Numbered from the stretch's first letter, positions 1-9,758 are shown. The stretch is DNA of 64,000 nucleotides from Undibacter mobilis (GCF_003367195.1 NZ_QRGO01000002.1:62001-126000), one strand, 5' to 3'. Notes: generated by a model from the letters alone, not told the origin. A program made the numbers and translations.

Positions 1-296
1 TCAGCCGGCAGCGCTGCGCCATCGATCAGGAAACGCACGGTCGCGGCATTCGGATTGGTGTCGTTGACCGTGAGCAGCACCGGTTGCTGTGCCGCTTCCG
101 CCTCGCGCCAGGTGCCGTGCGGCAGGAAGCCGTCGTCGCGATAGGTCCATAGATGGGCGTCGAGCGCCTCGATGCGCTCTTCGCTGGAGCCTTGCACCGC
201 GACGCGCCAGCCGCGCTCCAGCGATTTCTCGATGAGCGGCGTCAGCACGCCTTCGAGCTTCTGGCCCTGCAGATGGTAGAAGAGAATTTCGGTCAT
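1..296 (-). CDS. holC: DNA polymerase III chi subunit (HolC), 5' part
   Basis: Chi is the clamp-loader accessory subunit that links the DNA polymerase III holoenzyme to single-stranded-DNA-binding protein. Read on the minus strand from ATG at 296, the protein begins MTEILFYHLQGQKLEGVL and contains an ERGWRVAVQ segment followed by LDAHLWTYRDDGFLPHG, the characteristic HolC pattern. About 98 residues are present and the frame is still open at base 1, so the C-terminal third lies outside the window. holC usually follows pepA directly in alphaproteobacteria; here a small plus-strand gene separates them. Confidence 0.9.
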   Translation of the reverse strand, partial: MTEILFYHLQGQKLEGVLTPLIEKSLERGWRVAVQGSSEERIEALDAHLWTYRDDGFLPHGTWREAEAAQQPVLLTVNDTNPNAATVRFLIDGAALPA

Positions 297-395
297 GACT
301 TCCGCATCATACGCAGGCCCGCCGGTGCCGTCTCGAACTGACTAAATTTAGACACGTTTTGATTGTCTCATCGGAAACTGCAACGGGAGGATAAC

Positions 396-479
396 ATGGA
401 CCGAAAAGGCAAATGCCATGCGTTCCTTCCGAAGTCTCGGCATCGCGGTCGCGATGCTCGTCCCGCTGTCGGCGATTGA
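396..479 (+). other. 27-codon upstream reading frame ahead of the secreted-protein gene
   Basis: A GGGAGG Shine-Dalgarno-like sequence (385-390) sits 5 nt before ATG 396, which opens a 27-codon frame (MDRKGKCHAFLPK...) ending in TGA at 477-479. It overlaps the first 62 bases of the 418-864 gene in another frame. The good ribosome site belongs to this frame, not to ATG 418, whose own site is poor. It could be a leader peptide that couples translation, or the mark of a one-base frameshift near 416. This is seen in the sequence; its function is unknown. Confidence 0.35.
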
Positions 480-864
480 CACGCCGGCTTACGCAATCAC
501 CACCGAACAATGGCGCAATGTCTGCTTCGACTCGCTGGGCCTGCGCAGCGCGACGTCGCAAGTCGACGTCGGCAAAGCCGGCTTCAGAATGGACGATGGC
601 GTCGCGCCGGCCGCCCGTGCCAAGCCGCCGCCGCCCACATGGGACGCCACGCTCAGGAGCACCATCGCGTTCATCAAGGCCTATCCGGACTCGGGCGGCA
701 ACTACTTGCTGATCGTTCAATGCGTCGGCACCGCCGAGCGATACGGCACAACGTTTCCCAAGTGCAATTCGACGCAGACGCCGATCACGGCGGCAACGCC
801 GAAGACGCTCAGCGAATACACGGATGATGAACTCATCGACTGGGTGAACGCCAACATTCCATGA
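418..864 (+). CDS. Small secreted hypothetical protein
   Basis: 148 residues; family not recognised. It begins with a clear Sec-type signal peptide (MRSFRSLGIAVAMLVPLSAI, likely cleaved after the PAYA near residue 26), so the product should be periplasmic. The mature part has three cysteines, at about residues 37, 101 and 116, and a conserved-looking TTEQWRNVCFDSLG start, with a C-terminal TLSEYTDDELIDWVNANIP. It is expressed opposite to pepA and holC, which it separates. The start is uncertain because a stronger ribosome site serves an overlapping short frame at 396. Confidence 0.6.
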   Translation: MRSFRSLGIAVAMLVPLSAIDTPAYAITTEQWRNVCFDSLGLRSATSQVDVGKAGFRMDDGVAPAARAKPPPPTWDATLRSTIAFIKAYPDSGGNYLLIVQCVGTAERYGTTFPKCNSTQTPITAATPKTLSEYTDDELIDWVNANIP

Positions 865-934
865 TGCCGGACGGCCGCTGAATGCCGAGCGACCCGCGTG
901 GCGGATTTTGAACGCGCAAGAGAGCCAGGCGCCC

Positions 935-2464
935 TCACCGCTCGTAGAAATCCGCCACCAGCCGGTCGAGCAGCCGGACGCCCCAGCCCGAAGCCCAGCT
1001 TTTGTTGATGTCGTTCTGGCGCGAATCCATGCCGGTGCCGGCAATGTCGAGATGCGCCCACGGCGTCTTGTCGACAAAGCGCTGCAGGAACTGCGCCGCA
1101 GTGCTTGAGCCGCCGGCGCGCGAGCCGCCGGTGTTCTTCATGTCGGCGAACTTTGAATCGATCATCTTGTCGAACGCCGCCGACAGCGGCATGCGCCACA
1201 CCGGCTCGCCCGTCGCCTCGCCGCTCGCCGTCAGGCGCTCGCTGAGTTCGTCGCTGTTGGAGAACAGGCCGGCAAATTCATGACCGAGGGCCACAATGAT
1301 GGCGCCGGTCAAGGTCGCCAGATTGACCATGAACTGCGGTTTGTATTTTTCCTTTGTGTACCAGAGCACGTCCGCGAGAACGAGGCGGCCTTCGGCGTCG
1401 GTGTTGATGATCTCGATGGTCTGGCCCGACATCGAGGTCACGATGTCGCCGGGCCGCTGCGCATTGCCGTCCGGCATGTTCTCGACGAGACCGATAACGC
1501 CAACGGCATTGACCTTGGCTTTACGCCCTGCAAGCGCCTGCATCAGGCCGACGACGCAGGCCGCGCCCGCCATGTCGCCCTTCATATCTTCCATGCCGGC
1601 CGCCGGCTTGATCGAAATGCCGCCGGTGTCGAAGCACACGCCCTTGCCGATGAAGGCAACGGGCGCCTCGCCCTTCTTGCCGCCGTTCCAGCGCATCACA
1701 ACGACGCGACTCTCGCGCGTCGAGCCCTGGCCGACGCCGAGCAGCGCGCCCATGCCGAGCTTCTTCAGCGCCGCCATATTGAGAATCTCGACTGTGCAGC
1801 CGGCTTTTTTCAATGCCAGCGTGCGGCGAGCGAACTCTTCCGGGAAGAGCACATTTGGGGGCTCGTTGACGAGATCGCGCGCCGTGAGCACGCCGCCGGC
1901 AAGGGCCTCGCGCGCGACAAAGGCCTTGCGTGCCGCCGCGACGTCGCCGGTTGCAATGACGACGTTACGCTGGCCGACCGGCTTGTCGTCGGCTTTGCGT
2001 TTGGTCTTGTAGCGGTCGAAGGCGTAGGCGCGCAGCAGCATGCCCAGCGCCAGATCGGCAGCCTGCTCGGCACTCATGCCGGCATTTTTGCCGCCATCCT
2101 TGCCCTTGCCCGCCGCCGGCAGGTCGGCGACGACCGTGGCATCGCCCGCCTTCGGCAGTTTGCCCATCGCCGCACCGCCCAGCTTGACGATGTCCTCTGA
2201 CTTCAGCTCGGCCACCTTGCCGGCGCCGAGCACGAACAGACGGTCGACCTTGAGCCCGTCGGGCATGATCAGTTGGAGCGCGGAGCCGCTTTTACCGCTG
2301 AATTGCTCGGCCTTGGCCGCGCGGGTCACCAGCGCCGCCGCCGCCCCGAGGGCCTCGGTCGCACGCGCGCCGAACTTCAACCCCTCATCGCAGAAAACGA
2401 CCAATGTGCCGCCCGGCTTGGCTGCGAAAACGGGACTAAACGAGATCCGGGGAGCATCGGCCAT
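935..2464 (-). CDS. pepA: Leucyl aminopeptidase (cytosol aminopeptidase, M17)
   Basis: Removes N-terminal amino acids from peptides in the cytoplasm; a hexameric enzyme with two metal ions. At 509 residues it has the usual M17 length. The metal-binding and catalytic segment NTDAEGRL is at residues 354-361, and [10 protein letters not shown], carrying the catalytic lysine region, is at about 273-282. ATG 2464 is the natural start, with the [14 protein letters not shown]-terminus. The gene reads toward holC and diverges from the lpt operon. Assignment is by clear family motifs. Confidence 0.96.
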   Translation of the reverse strand: MADAPRISFSPVFAAKPGGTLVVFCDEGLKFGARATEALGAAAALVTRAAKAEQFSGKSGSALQLIMPDGLKVDRLFVLGAGKVAELKSEDIVKLGGAAMGKLPKAGDATVVADLPAAGKGKDGGKNAGMSAEQAADLALGMLLRAYAFDRYKTKRKADDKPVGQRNVVIATGDVAAARKAFVAREALAGGVLTARDLVNEPPNVLFPEEFARRTLALKKAGCTVEILNMAALKKLGMGALLGVGQGSTRESRVVVMRWNGGKKGEAPVAFIGKGVCFDTGGISIKPAAGMEDMKGDMAGAACVVGLMQALAGRKAKVNAVGVIGLVENMPDGNAQRPGDIVTSMSGQTIEIINTDAEGRLVLADVLWYTKEKYKPQFMVNLATLTGAIIVALGHEFAGLFSNSDELSERLTASGEATGEPVWRMPLSAAFDKMIDSKFADMKNTGGSRAGGSSTAAQFLQRFVDKTPWAHLDIAGTGMDSRQNDINKSWASGWGVRLLDRLVADFYER

Positions 2465-2832
2465 GGCGGGGTCCTTGGGTCAGGCAGGAAATAGCGACGA
2501 CCTGACCCATATGCGCCGCACCGGGGGCTCTGCAAAGCCCCCGAACCGCCAAATGGAGCCTTTTCACCAGCCACAAACCAGCTCTGAGCCGAACTGCCCA
2601 AGGGCGCCGTTACAGCTTGCCAGAATCGCTTCCCGCAGGCTTGGTTTGGGCCCAGTATCCGCCCCCGCCATTAACCAATTGTTGGGCATGTTCAATGGCT
2701 TTGCCTTGCCTGAGCCATTTTGTACGTCGAACAACGTTAACCAACAGGATCGGGTTAAGATTGCTGCGTCACGGTGCCGGACGGGGGTCCGGCGCGGGGG
2801 CGTTTTAGGGGACCTGGGACAAGACAGCGCGC
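2465..2832. other. Intergenic region between pepA and lptF
   Basis: A 368-bp divergent region that should hold the promoters of pepA (leftward) and the lptF operon (rightward). A perfect 7-bp hairpin (2523-2529 with 2536-2542, loop ctgcaa) lies 59 bp upstream of pepA. Short open frames inside look like spurious GC-rich reading frames. No recognisable regulator box was found. Confidence 0.4.
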
Positions 2833-4002
2833 ATGGGCTCCATCAGCCGCTATATCTTCCGCACCACCTTCGGTGCCTTTGCGCTCGTGCTCATCAGTCT
2901 CACGGCGGTGATCTGGGTGACCCAGGCGCTGCGCGACATCGACATCATGACCAGCCAGGGCCAGACCATTCTGGTCTTCGTCGGCATCACCGGTCTCATT
3001 ATTCCCCTGCTCGTTCTGGTGATCGCGCCGATCGCGCTGCTGATCGCGGTCGCGCACAACCTCAACAAGCTATCGACCGATTCCGAGATCATCGTCATGA
3101 ACGCGGCCGGCATGTCGCCGTGGTTCCTGTTCCGCGCCTTCATGTCAGTAACGCTTGTTGTCTCCATCCTGGTGATGGCGATCAGCGCCTATTTCGCGCC
3201 CAAGGGCCTGCGCATGCTGCGCGACTGGCTGACCGAAGTGCGCGCCAATGTCGTCAGCACCATCGTCCAGCCAGGTCGCTTCACGCCGATCGAAGCCAAT
3301 GTCACCATCCATATCCGCGAGCGGCGACAGAACGGTCAGCTCGTCGGCATTTTCCTCGACGACCGCCGCAATCCGAACGAGCGCATGACGGTGATCGCCG
3401 AACGCGGCGAACTCGTGGATAACGACAACGGCACGTTCCTCGTTCTGCAAGATGGCATCGTGCAGCGCCAGGAGACCCGCAAGCCGGAGCCCGCAATGGT
3501 CGTGTTCGACCGTTACGCGTTCGATCTGTCGCAGTTCTCCGGCGGCCCGCAAGCGGTCACATACTCGATCCGCGAGCGCTATCTCTGGCAGCTTCTGTTC
3601 CCGGATCCCAAAGACAAATACTATGTCGAGCAGCCGGGCCAGTTCCGCGCCGAATTGCATGACAGGCTGGTGGCGCCCCTTTATCCCATCGCCTTCGTCA
3701 TCATTGCCTTCGCCTATCTCGGGCCGCCGCGGACCACGCGCCAAAGCCGCAACATGTCGATGCTGGGCGCCATTGGCGGCGTCGCCTTGCTGAGGCTCAT
3801 CGGCTTTGCCTCAACCGTGCTCGGCGCCAACGCGCCGTTCATGCTGGTCCTGCAATACATCGCCCTCGCCTTCGCCATCGGCGGCGGGCTTTTCGTCATT
3901 CATCGCGGCCTGATCATCGAGCCGCCGGCCTTTCTCAACCGCTGGATCGAAACGGCAACGGCACGTATCCTGCGCCTCACGCAACGCGTGGCCGCGTCAT
4001 GA
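2833..4002 (+). CDS. lptF: LPS export ABC transporter permease LptF
   Basis: Inner-membrane permease of the LptB2FG machine that extracts lipopolysaccharide from the inner membrane and pushes it along the periplasmic Lpt bridge. The 389-residue protein has the YjgP/YjgQ layout: an N-terminal membrane block (SRYIFRTTFGAFALVLISL, then LIIPLLVLVIAPIALLIAV), a central periplasmic beta domain, and C-terminal helices after residue 280. The stop overlaps the lptG start by 4 bp (ATGA), so the two are translationally coupled. First gene of the six-gene lptF-rsmA operon. Confidence 0.95.
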   Translation: MGSISRYIFRTTFGAFALVLISLTAVIWVTQALRDIDIMTSQGQTILVFVGITGLIIPLLVLVIAPIALLIAVAHNLNKLSTDSEIIVMNAAGMSPWFLFRAFMSVTLVVSILVMAISAYFAPKGLRMLRDWLTEVRANVVSTIVQPGRFTPIEANVTIHIRERRQNGQLVGIFLDDRRNPNERMTVIAERGELVDNDNGTFLVLQDGIVQRQETRKPEPAMVVFDRYAFDLSQFSGGPQAVTYSIRERYLWQLLFPDPKDKYYVEQPGQFRAELHDRLVAPLYPIAFVIIAFAYLGPPRTTRQSRNMSMLGAIGGVALLRLIGFASTVLGANAPFMLVLQYIALAFAIGGGLFVIHRGLIIEPPAFLNRWIETATARILRLTQRVAAS

Positions 4003-5093
4003 ACGTCGTCGGCGGCACATTGGCGCGCTATTTCGGCATGCGCTTCCTGAACACCGTGCTCCTGGTGTTCGCGGGCATTTTTCTTCTGGTGGCTTTGCTC
4101 GATTACATCGAGTTGATGCGCCGGGCCTCCGACATCCCGAATGTTTCGGGAATCATGGTGGCCAAGACGTCCCTGTACCGCGTGCCGCAGGTCACCGAGC
4201 GCATCCTGCCGTTCTGCATCCTGATCGGCGCCATGTCCTGCTATCTCAACCTGTCGCGCCGGCTCGAACTGGTGGTGGCGCGCTCGGCCGGCATGTCGGC
4301 CTGGCAATTCGTCGCGCCGGCGCTGATCGTCGCCTTCCTGCTCGGCGTCTTCGCCACGACCGTCTACAACCCGGTGTCCGCCATCCTCCAGGAGCGCTCC
4401 AAGCGCTTCGAGGCCGAATTGTTCGGCCAGAACGCGATGGGCGCCCAAAGCGGCGGCCCGTTCTGGCTCAGCCAGAAGACCAGCGATGGCACGGCGATCA
4501 TCAATGCCGCGTCAAGCCGCGACCAAGGCGTGTCGCTGTTCGGCGTCACCGTGTTCAGCTTCGACAATGAGGGACATTTCCGCCAGCGTATCGAGGCCCG
4601 ATCCGCAGTGCTGGAACCGGGGGTGTGGCACCTGTCCAATGCCCGCGTCTATGAGTTGCAGAAGCTGCCTCTCGACCTGGCCGAGTTCCGGTTCCAGACC
4701 AGCCTCACCCCCGAGCAGGTTCGCGAAAGTTTTGCAACCCCAGAGACAGTACCTTTTTGGGAATTGCCACTGTATATCCGCATTGCCGAGCACGCTGGAC
4801 TTGGCGCGGCAGGCTATAGATTGCAGTTCCAGAAGCTTCTTGCCCGGCCCTTCTTTCTGGCCGCCATGGTATTCCTTGCCGCGGCTGTAAGTTTACGGTT
4901 CTTCCGTTTCGGTGGCGTGCAGAAGATGGTTTTGAGTGGCGTCACCGCGGGCTTTCTGCTTTATATCCTCCAGAAGGTAACCGAGGACCTGAGCAAGGCC
5001 GACCTGATGCACCCAGTGGCAGCGGCCTGGCTGCCTGTGCTCGTTGGCGGCCTGACCGGGTTTATGGCGTTGTTGTATCAGGAGGACGGTTGA
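3999..5093 (+). CDS. lptG: LPS export ABC transporter permease LptG
   Basis: Partner permease of LptF in the LptB2FG lipopolysaccharide exporter. 364 residues with the same topology as LptF: N-terminal helices (FLNTVLLVFAGIFLLVALLD and following), a periplasmic domain with FPFWELPL-type sequence near residue 250 (seen as VPFWELPLYIRIAEHAG), and C-terminal membrane segments. It starts within the lptF stop codon, and its own TGA (5091-5093) shares one base with the ATG of lptD, giving a tight operon. Confidence 0.95.
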   Translation: MNVVGGTLARYFGMRFLNTVLLVFAGIFLLVALLDYIELMRRASDIPNVSGIMVAKTSLYRVPQVTERILPFCILIGAMSCYLNLSRRLELVVARSAGMSAWQFVAPALIVAFLLGVFATTVYNPVSAILQERSKRFEAELFGQNAMGAQSGGPFWLSQKTSDGTAIINAASSRDQGVSLFGVTVFSFDNEGHFRQRIEARSAVLEPGVWHLSNARVYELQKLPLDLAEFRFQTSLTPEQVRESFATPETVPFWELPLYIRIAEHAGLGAAGYRLQFQKLLARPFFLAAMVFLAAAVSLRFFRFGGVQKMVLSGVTAGFLLYILQKVTEDLSKADLMHPVAAAWLPVLVGGLTGFMALLYQEDG

Positions 5094-7597
5094 TGGCGGT
5101 GCGCCCCAGCACTCGTCCGTCAGTGTCAGACCGCCGCTCCCGCGGCGTATGTCGCGTTTGGACAGCCCTGTTTCTGGCCGCCTGCGGTCTCGGCGCTCTC
5201 AGCGTCGGCTTGCCTGCGCCTGCTCACGCCCAAACGACTCTCGACTTCCCGCCGCCGCCGCCGGCGCGCGCCAAGTCGGCCGCTGCCATCGAGCGCGACA
5301 AGTCCGGCCAGAAGCAGATGCTCGTTCAGGCCAACGAGATCAAATACGACTACGCCAACAATCGCGTTTCGGCCGTCGGCAACGTGCAGCTCTACTACGG
5401 CGGCGCGACCATCGAGGCTGACAAGGTTACTTACGACCAGAAGACCAAGCGGCTGCGCGCTGAGGGAAATGTCCGCCTCACCGAGGAAGACGGCAAGATC
5501 ACGCATGGCCAGGTGATGGATCTGGCCGATGATTACCGCGACGGCTTCGTCGATTCCTTGCGCGTGGAGACGCCGGACCGCACCCGCATGGCCGCCGCGC
5601 AGGCCGAGCGCTCTGGCGGCAACTACACGGTGTTTCACAACGGCGTCTACACCGCCTGCGAACCCTGTAAGGACAACCCGCAGAAGCCGCCGCTCTGGCA
5701 GGTGAAGGCTGCGCGCATCGTCCACGATCAGGGCGAGAAGATGATCTATTTCGAGGACGCGAAGCTGGAGTTCTTCGGCCAGCCCCTCATGTATTTGCCG
5801 TACTTCTCGGCGCCCGATCCGACCGTGAAGCGCAAGACCGGCTTCCTGATGCCGACCGTCTCGACGAGCTCGAAATACGGCACCGCGGTCGAGATCCCCT
5901 ACTATTGGGCGCTGGCGCCCGATTACGACGCGACCGTCGCGCCGATGATCACCACCAAGCAGGGTGTGCTGCTGCAGGGCGAATTCCGCCAGCGGCTGAT
6001 CAACGGCGCCTATTCGATCCGCGCCGCCGGCATCCATCAGGCCGATCCGAACTATTTCAAGCGCAGCGACGGCTCCTCCACGCCGGGCTTCCGCGACAAT
6101 CGCGGCAGCGTGGAATCGAGCGGCCGCTTCGCGATCAACGACAAGTGGGCCTGGGGCTGGGACGCGCTGTTGGTGTCCGACCGCACGTTCCTGCAAGACT
6201 ACAATCCGCGCCTGTCGCAGTACCGCGCCACCGATCCGCTGCAGACCGGCATGGCCGAAGGCAAGTCACAGCTCTACCTGACCGGTCGCGGTAGCCGCAG
6301 CTATTTCGACGCCCGCAGCATGTACTATCTCGGCTTCTCGGAGTCGGACGTGCAGGGCCAAATCCCGGTCGTCCATCCGGTGGTCGACTACGACTACACC
6401 GTCGATCGTCCGATCATCGGCGGCGAACTCGGCTTCAAGTTCAATCTCACCAGCCTGTCCCGCAGCCAGGCCAATTTCGACGCCATCACGAAAACAGCGC
6501 TCACCGCCGGCTCGAACGGCGGCAGCATTTGCAACACGGCCGATCCCGCCGCCAAGACTTCGGCCAACTGTCTGTTGCGCGGCGCGCCCGGCACCTTCAG
6601 CCGCTTCACCGCGGAGACACATTGGAAGCGCAGCATCACCGACGGCCTGGGCCAAGTGTTCACGCCCTTCGCCTCGGTGCGCGCCGACGCCGGTTCGATG
6701 AACGTCTCCAACGACCCGAACATCGGCAACTTCGTCAGCCCCGGTCAAACCGACCTCGTCCGCTTCATGCCGACCGTTGGTTTGGAATACCGCTTCCCCT
6801 TCATCAATGTCAGTTCCTGGGGCACGCAGACGGTCGAACCGATCGCGCAGATCATTGTGCGGCCGAACGAAACGCAGGTCGGCAAGTGGATCAACGAAGA
6901 CGGCCAGAGCCTGATCTTCGACGACACCAACCTGTTCAAGGTCGACAAGTTCTCGGGTTATGATCGCGCCGAAGGCGGCAGCCGCGCCAATTACGGCATC
7001 CAGTACACCGCGCAGTTCGACAAAGGCGGCTTCGTCAACGCCCTGTTCGGCCAGTCGTACAGCCTGTTCGGTCAGAACTCCTTCGCCGTCACCGACAGCA
7101 GCAATACCGGCCTCAACAGCGGCCTCGATACCCGATCCTCGGATTACGTCGCCCGCCTCGCCTACCAGCCGAACAGCATCTTCACCTTCACCTCGCGCTT
7201 CCGCTTCGATCAGGCCAATTTCGGCATGCAGCGGATGGAGCTTGAGGCTTCCGCCAGCTTCGACCGCTGGAGCGGTTCGGTGCTCTATGGCGACTACGCG
7301 GCACAGCCGCTCATCGGCTTCCTCGACCGCCGCCAGGGCATCCTGGGATCCGGCCAGTACAAGCTGGACGCCAACTGGGTGATCCTCGGCCAGGCGCTCT
7401 ACGACATCAACGACAAGAAGTTCGCCCAGACGCGGCTCGGCCTCGGCTATATCGACGATTGCCTCATCTTGGCCGTGAATTACATTACTAATTACACCTA
7501 CAGCGGCAACGTCTCGAACAACCACACCGTGATGCTGCAGCTGAGCCTGCGCACGCTGGGCGGTACCTCGGTCAGCCAGGGTGTGGGCGGTCAATAA
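5093..7597 (+). CDS. lptD: LPS-assembly outer-membrane protein LptD
   Basis: The outer-membrane beta-barrel that, with LptE, inserts lipopolysaccharide into the outer leaflet. 834 residues. A signal peptide ends near residue 46 (LPAPAHAQTT). It is followed by a periplasmic OstA/LptA-like domain (VQANEIKYDYANNRVSAVG, about 79-97) and a long C-terminal barrel rich in alternating aromatic strands. ATG 5093 is chosen over the in-frame TTG at 5090 because it gives a TGATG junction with lptG and has GGAGGA at 5081-5086. Clear family member. Confidence 0.95.
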   Translation: MAVRPSTRPSVSDRRSRGVCRVWTALFLAACGLGALSVGLPAPAHAQTTLDFPPPPPARAKSAAAIERDKSGQKQMLVQANEIKYDYANNRVSAVGNVQLYYGGATIEADKVTYDQKTKRLRAEGNVRLTEEDGKITHGQVMDLADDYRDGFVDSLRVETPDRTRMAAAQAERSGGNYTVFHNGVYTACEPCKDNPQKPPLWQVKAARIVHDQGEKMIYFEDAKLEFFGQPLMYLPYFSAPDPTVKRKTGFLMPTVSTSSKYGTAVEIPYYWALAPDYDATVAPMITTKQGVLLQGEFRQRLINGAYSIRAAGIHQADPNYFKRSDGSSTPGFRDNRGSVESSGRFAINDKWAWGWDALLVSDRTFLQDYNPRLSQYRATDPLQTGMAEGKSQLYLTGRGSRSYFDARSMYYLGFSESDVQGQIPVVHPVVDYDYTVDRPIIGGELGFKFNLTSLSRSQANFDAITKTALTAGSNGGSICNTADPAAKTSANCLLRGAPGTFSRFTAETHWKRSITDGLGQVFTPFASVRADAGSMNVSNDPNIGNFVSPGQTDLVRFMPTVGLEYRFPFINVSSWGTQTVEPIAQIIVRPNETQVGKWINEDGQSLIFDDTNLFKVDKFSGYDRAEGGSRANYGIQYTAQFDKGGFVNALFGQSYSLFGQNSFAVTDSSNTGLNSGLDTRSSDYVARLAYQPNSIFTFTSRFRFDQANFGMQRMELEASASFDRWSGSVLYGDYAAQPLIGFLDRRQGILGSGQYKLDANWVILGQALYDINDKKFAQTRLGLGYIDDCLILAVNYITNYTYSGNVSNNHTVMLQLSLRTLGGTSVSQGVGGQ

Positions 7598-7669
7598 CGC
7601 CTTGCCGCTTGTGGCGGCGGTAACAGGGCCGCTACGGCGGCCGCAGAACGGGCGGCCACGGCCCTTGTT

Positions 7670-7750
7670 GACGTGGACCCTTGAAGCCCTGGATTCTTGA
7701 AGACTCGGACTCTTGAAGACCTGGACCTCTGGAATACCTGAACACTTGTA
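7670..7750. repeat. Five-copy degenerate 16-bp tandem repeat
   Basis: In the 162-bp gap between lptD and the SurA-like gene, five tandem units share the pattern GACCTGGACTCTTGAA: 7670-7685, 7686-7701, 7702-7717, 7718-7734 (17 bp) and 7735-7750. Each unit ends in a CTTGAA-like hexamer. The array stops 9 bp before the surA start codon, so it lies in the translation-initiation region. This is seen directly; its role is unknown. Confidence 0.8.
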
Positions 7751-7759
7751 GGCGCGGAT

Positions 7760-8716
7760 ATGATGGAACGGACGATGTCGGGGCAGCGGCGGAAACCTCA
7801 ACCGAACCGAGTCTGGATCGCAGGCGCCCTGGTGGCGGCGGCTTTCGCCGTGCTCGTCGCCCCCGCTCCGGCGCGTGCGCAAGTCGTGGTCATCGCCAAC
7901 GGCTCGCCCATCACCGAGCTCGATATCTCTCAGCGCAGCAAGCTCATCGCCACCTCGACACGCAAGACACCGACGCGCCAGGAGGTCATCAATGAGCTGA
8001 TCGATGATCGCCTCAAGATCGCCAAGGCGAAATATTACGGGCTCGATGTCGGCGACAAGGAAGTCGACAACGCCTTCGAGAACATGGCGCAGCGTCAGCG
8101 TATGACGCCGGCGCAGTTCGGCCAGATGCTGGAGCGCAGCGGCATTTCGCCGGCCGCCCTCAAGGCGCGCCTGAAAGCTCAGATCGTCTGGACCCAGATG
8201 GTGCGTGGCCGCTTCGGCTCCAGCCTGCAGGTCGGCGACGCCGACGTCGCCAACGCCATGCGCGCCGCGAACACGCCGGAAAACGTCACCGGCTATGTCT
8301 ACACGCTCTATCCCATTACCGTGATCATTCCCAATGGCTCCGCGCCCGGCATCGCCGATGCCAAACGGCGGGAGGCCGAGAACCTGCGCAGCCGCTTCAA
8401 CAGTTGCGACTCAGGAATCCGGCTGGCGCGCGGCCTGCGCGACGTTGCCGTGCGTGAGCCGGTGACACGCAGCTCTTCCGACCTGCCCGATCAGCTTCGC
8501 GATGTGCTGGCGCGGCTCGAGATCGGCCGGCTGAGCACGCCGGAAGCGACCCCACAGGGCTGGCAGATGTTCGCGTTGTGCGGAAAGAGAGAAAACCAGA
8601 CCGACTCGCCGGCCAAGAAAGAGATACGCGAGAAGCTCTTCAACGAGCGCTACGAAGCGGAATCCAAGAAATTCCTGGAAGACATTCGCAAGTCGGCGAT
8701 GATCGAATACAAATGA
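7760..8716 (+). CDS. surA: SurA-like periplasmic chaperone (SurA N-terminal domain)
   Basis: Periplasmic chaperone expected to escort outer-membrane proteins such as LptD. 318 residues with a signal peptide ending near residue 40 (PAPARAQVVV). A SurA N-terminal domain follows (VIANGSPITELDISQRSKLI, then the helical VINELIDDRLKIAKAK segment). The C-terminal half corresponds to a single PPIase position but I see no clear parvulin motif, so isomerase activity is doubtful. It sits in the usual lptD-surA-pdxA-rsmA order, and its stop overlaps the pdxA start (ATGA). Confidence 0.85.
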   Translation: MMERTMSGQRRKPQPNRVWIAGALVAAAFAVLVAPAPARAQVVVIANGSPITELDISQRSKLIATSTRKTPTRQEVINELIDDRLKIAKAKYYGLDVGDKEVDNAFENMAQRQRMTPAQFGQMLERSGISPAALKARLKAQIVWTQMVRGRFGSSLQVGDADVANAMRAANTPENVTGYVYTLYPITVIIPNGSAPGIADAKRREAENLRSRFNSCDSGIRLARGLRDVAVREPVTRSSSDLPDQLRDVLARLEIGRLSTPEATPQGWQMFALCGKRENQTDSPAKKEIREKLFNERYEAESKKFLEDIRKSAMIEYK

Positions 8717-9747
8717 CACCCGCGTCCGGCCTTCCCCTCGCACTGACTTTGGGCGAGCCGGCCGGCATCGGCCCCGAACTCACGCTCGATGTCTGGCGCC
8801 GCCGCACCGCGCTGCATGTGCCGGCGTTCTACGTCGTCGGCGATCCTGATTTTTTTCGCGACCGCGCCCGCATGCTGGGCCTCGATGTGCCGGTGAAGAG
8901 CGTCGCGGCTGCGGAAGCCTGCGCCACCTTCGATCGCGCCCTTCCGGTGGTGCCGCTCGACATTCAGGTGACGGCACAGCCGGGCGTGCCCGATGGCTCC
9001 AGCGCCCCCGCCGCAATTGCGTCGATCCGCCGCGCCGTCGCCGATGTGCTCGCGGGCCGCGCCGGTGCCGTAGTGACCAATCCGATCGCCAAGAACGTGC
9101 TCTATCGCTCCGGCTTCGCCGAGCCGGGCCACACCGAATTCCTCGCCAAGCTCGCGGAAGAAGCGACCGGCCGCAAGACGCAGCCGGTGATGCTGCTGTG
9201 GTCGCCCGAACTCGCTGTGGTCCCGGTGACCATCCATCTGCCGTTGAAGGACGTGGTCGGCCGCCTGAGCAAGGCGCTGATTATCGAGACCGGCCGCATC
9301 GTCGCGCGCGATCTAGCCAACCGCTTCGGCATCGCACGGCCCCGGCTGGCGATTGCCGGCTTGAACCCGCATGCCGGCGAGAATGGCGCGCTCGGCGAAG
9401 AGGACCGCGACATCGTCGCGCCCGCCGTCGCCGCGCTGCGCAGCGAAGGCATTGATGCGGTCGGACCGCTGCCCGCCGACACGCTGTTTCATGCACGTGC
9501 CCGCGCGGGTTACGACGTCGCTTTGTGCATGTATCACGACCAGGCGCTGATCCCGATCAAGACGCTCGCCTTCGATCACGGCGTCAACGTCACCTTGGGT
9601 TTGCCGTTCGTGCGCACCTCGCCCGATCACGGCACGGCCTTCGATATCGCCGGCACCGGCAAGGCCGATGCCTCAAGCCTTGTTGCAGCGCTCATCCTCG
9701 CCGCGCGGCTGTCGGCACACGCGCCGACGTTGGCGACGGCCCAATAG
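8713..9747 (+). CDS. pdxA: 4-hydroxythreonine-4-phosphate dehydrogenase
   Basis: Oxidises 4-phosphohydroxy-L-threonine in DXP-dependent pyridoxal 5'-phosphate synthesis. From ATG 8713 the protein is 344 residues and begins [23 protein letters not shown], the canonical PdxA start. Metal-binding histidines lie in GHTEFLA and in [12 protein letters not shown], and the C-terminal [16 protein letters not shown] segment is diagnostic. A longer upstream frame from 8578 is rejected because it runs inside surA. Start and surA stop overlap by 4 bp. Confidence 0.96.
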   Translation: MTPASGLPLALTLGEPAGIGPELTLDVWRRRTALHVPAFYVVGDPDFFRDRARMLGLDVPVKSVAAAEACATFDRALPVVPLDIQVTAQPGVPDGSSAPAAIASIRRAVADVLAGRAGAVVTNPIAKNVLYRSGFAEPGHTEFLAKLAEEATGRKTQPVMLLWSPELAVVPVTIHLPLKDVVGRLSKALIIETGRIVARDLANRFGIARPRLAIAGLNPHAGENGALGEEDRDIVAPAVAALRSEGIDAVGPLPADTLFHARARAGYDVALCMYHDQALIPIKTLAFDHGVNVTLGLPFVRTSPDHGTAFDIAGTGKADASSLVAALILAARLSAHAPTLATAQ

Positions 9748-9758
9748 GCACATACTCC

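Noticed and set aside
6266..7882. 538-codon minus-strand open frame over lptD
   Set aside because: Antisense shadow of lptD; composition is low-complexity and no domain pattern is visible.
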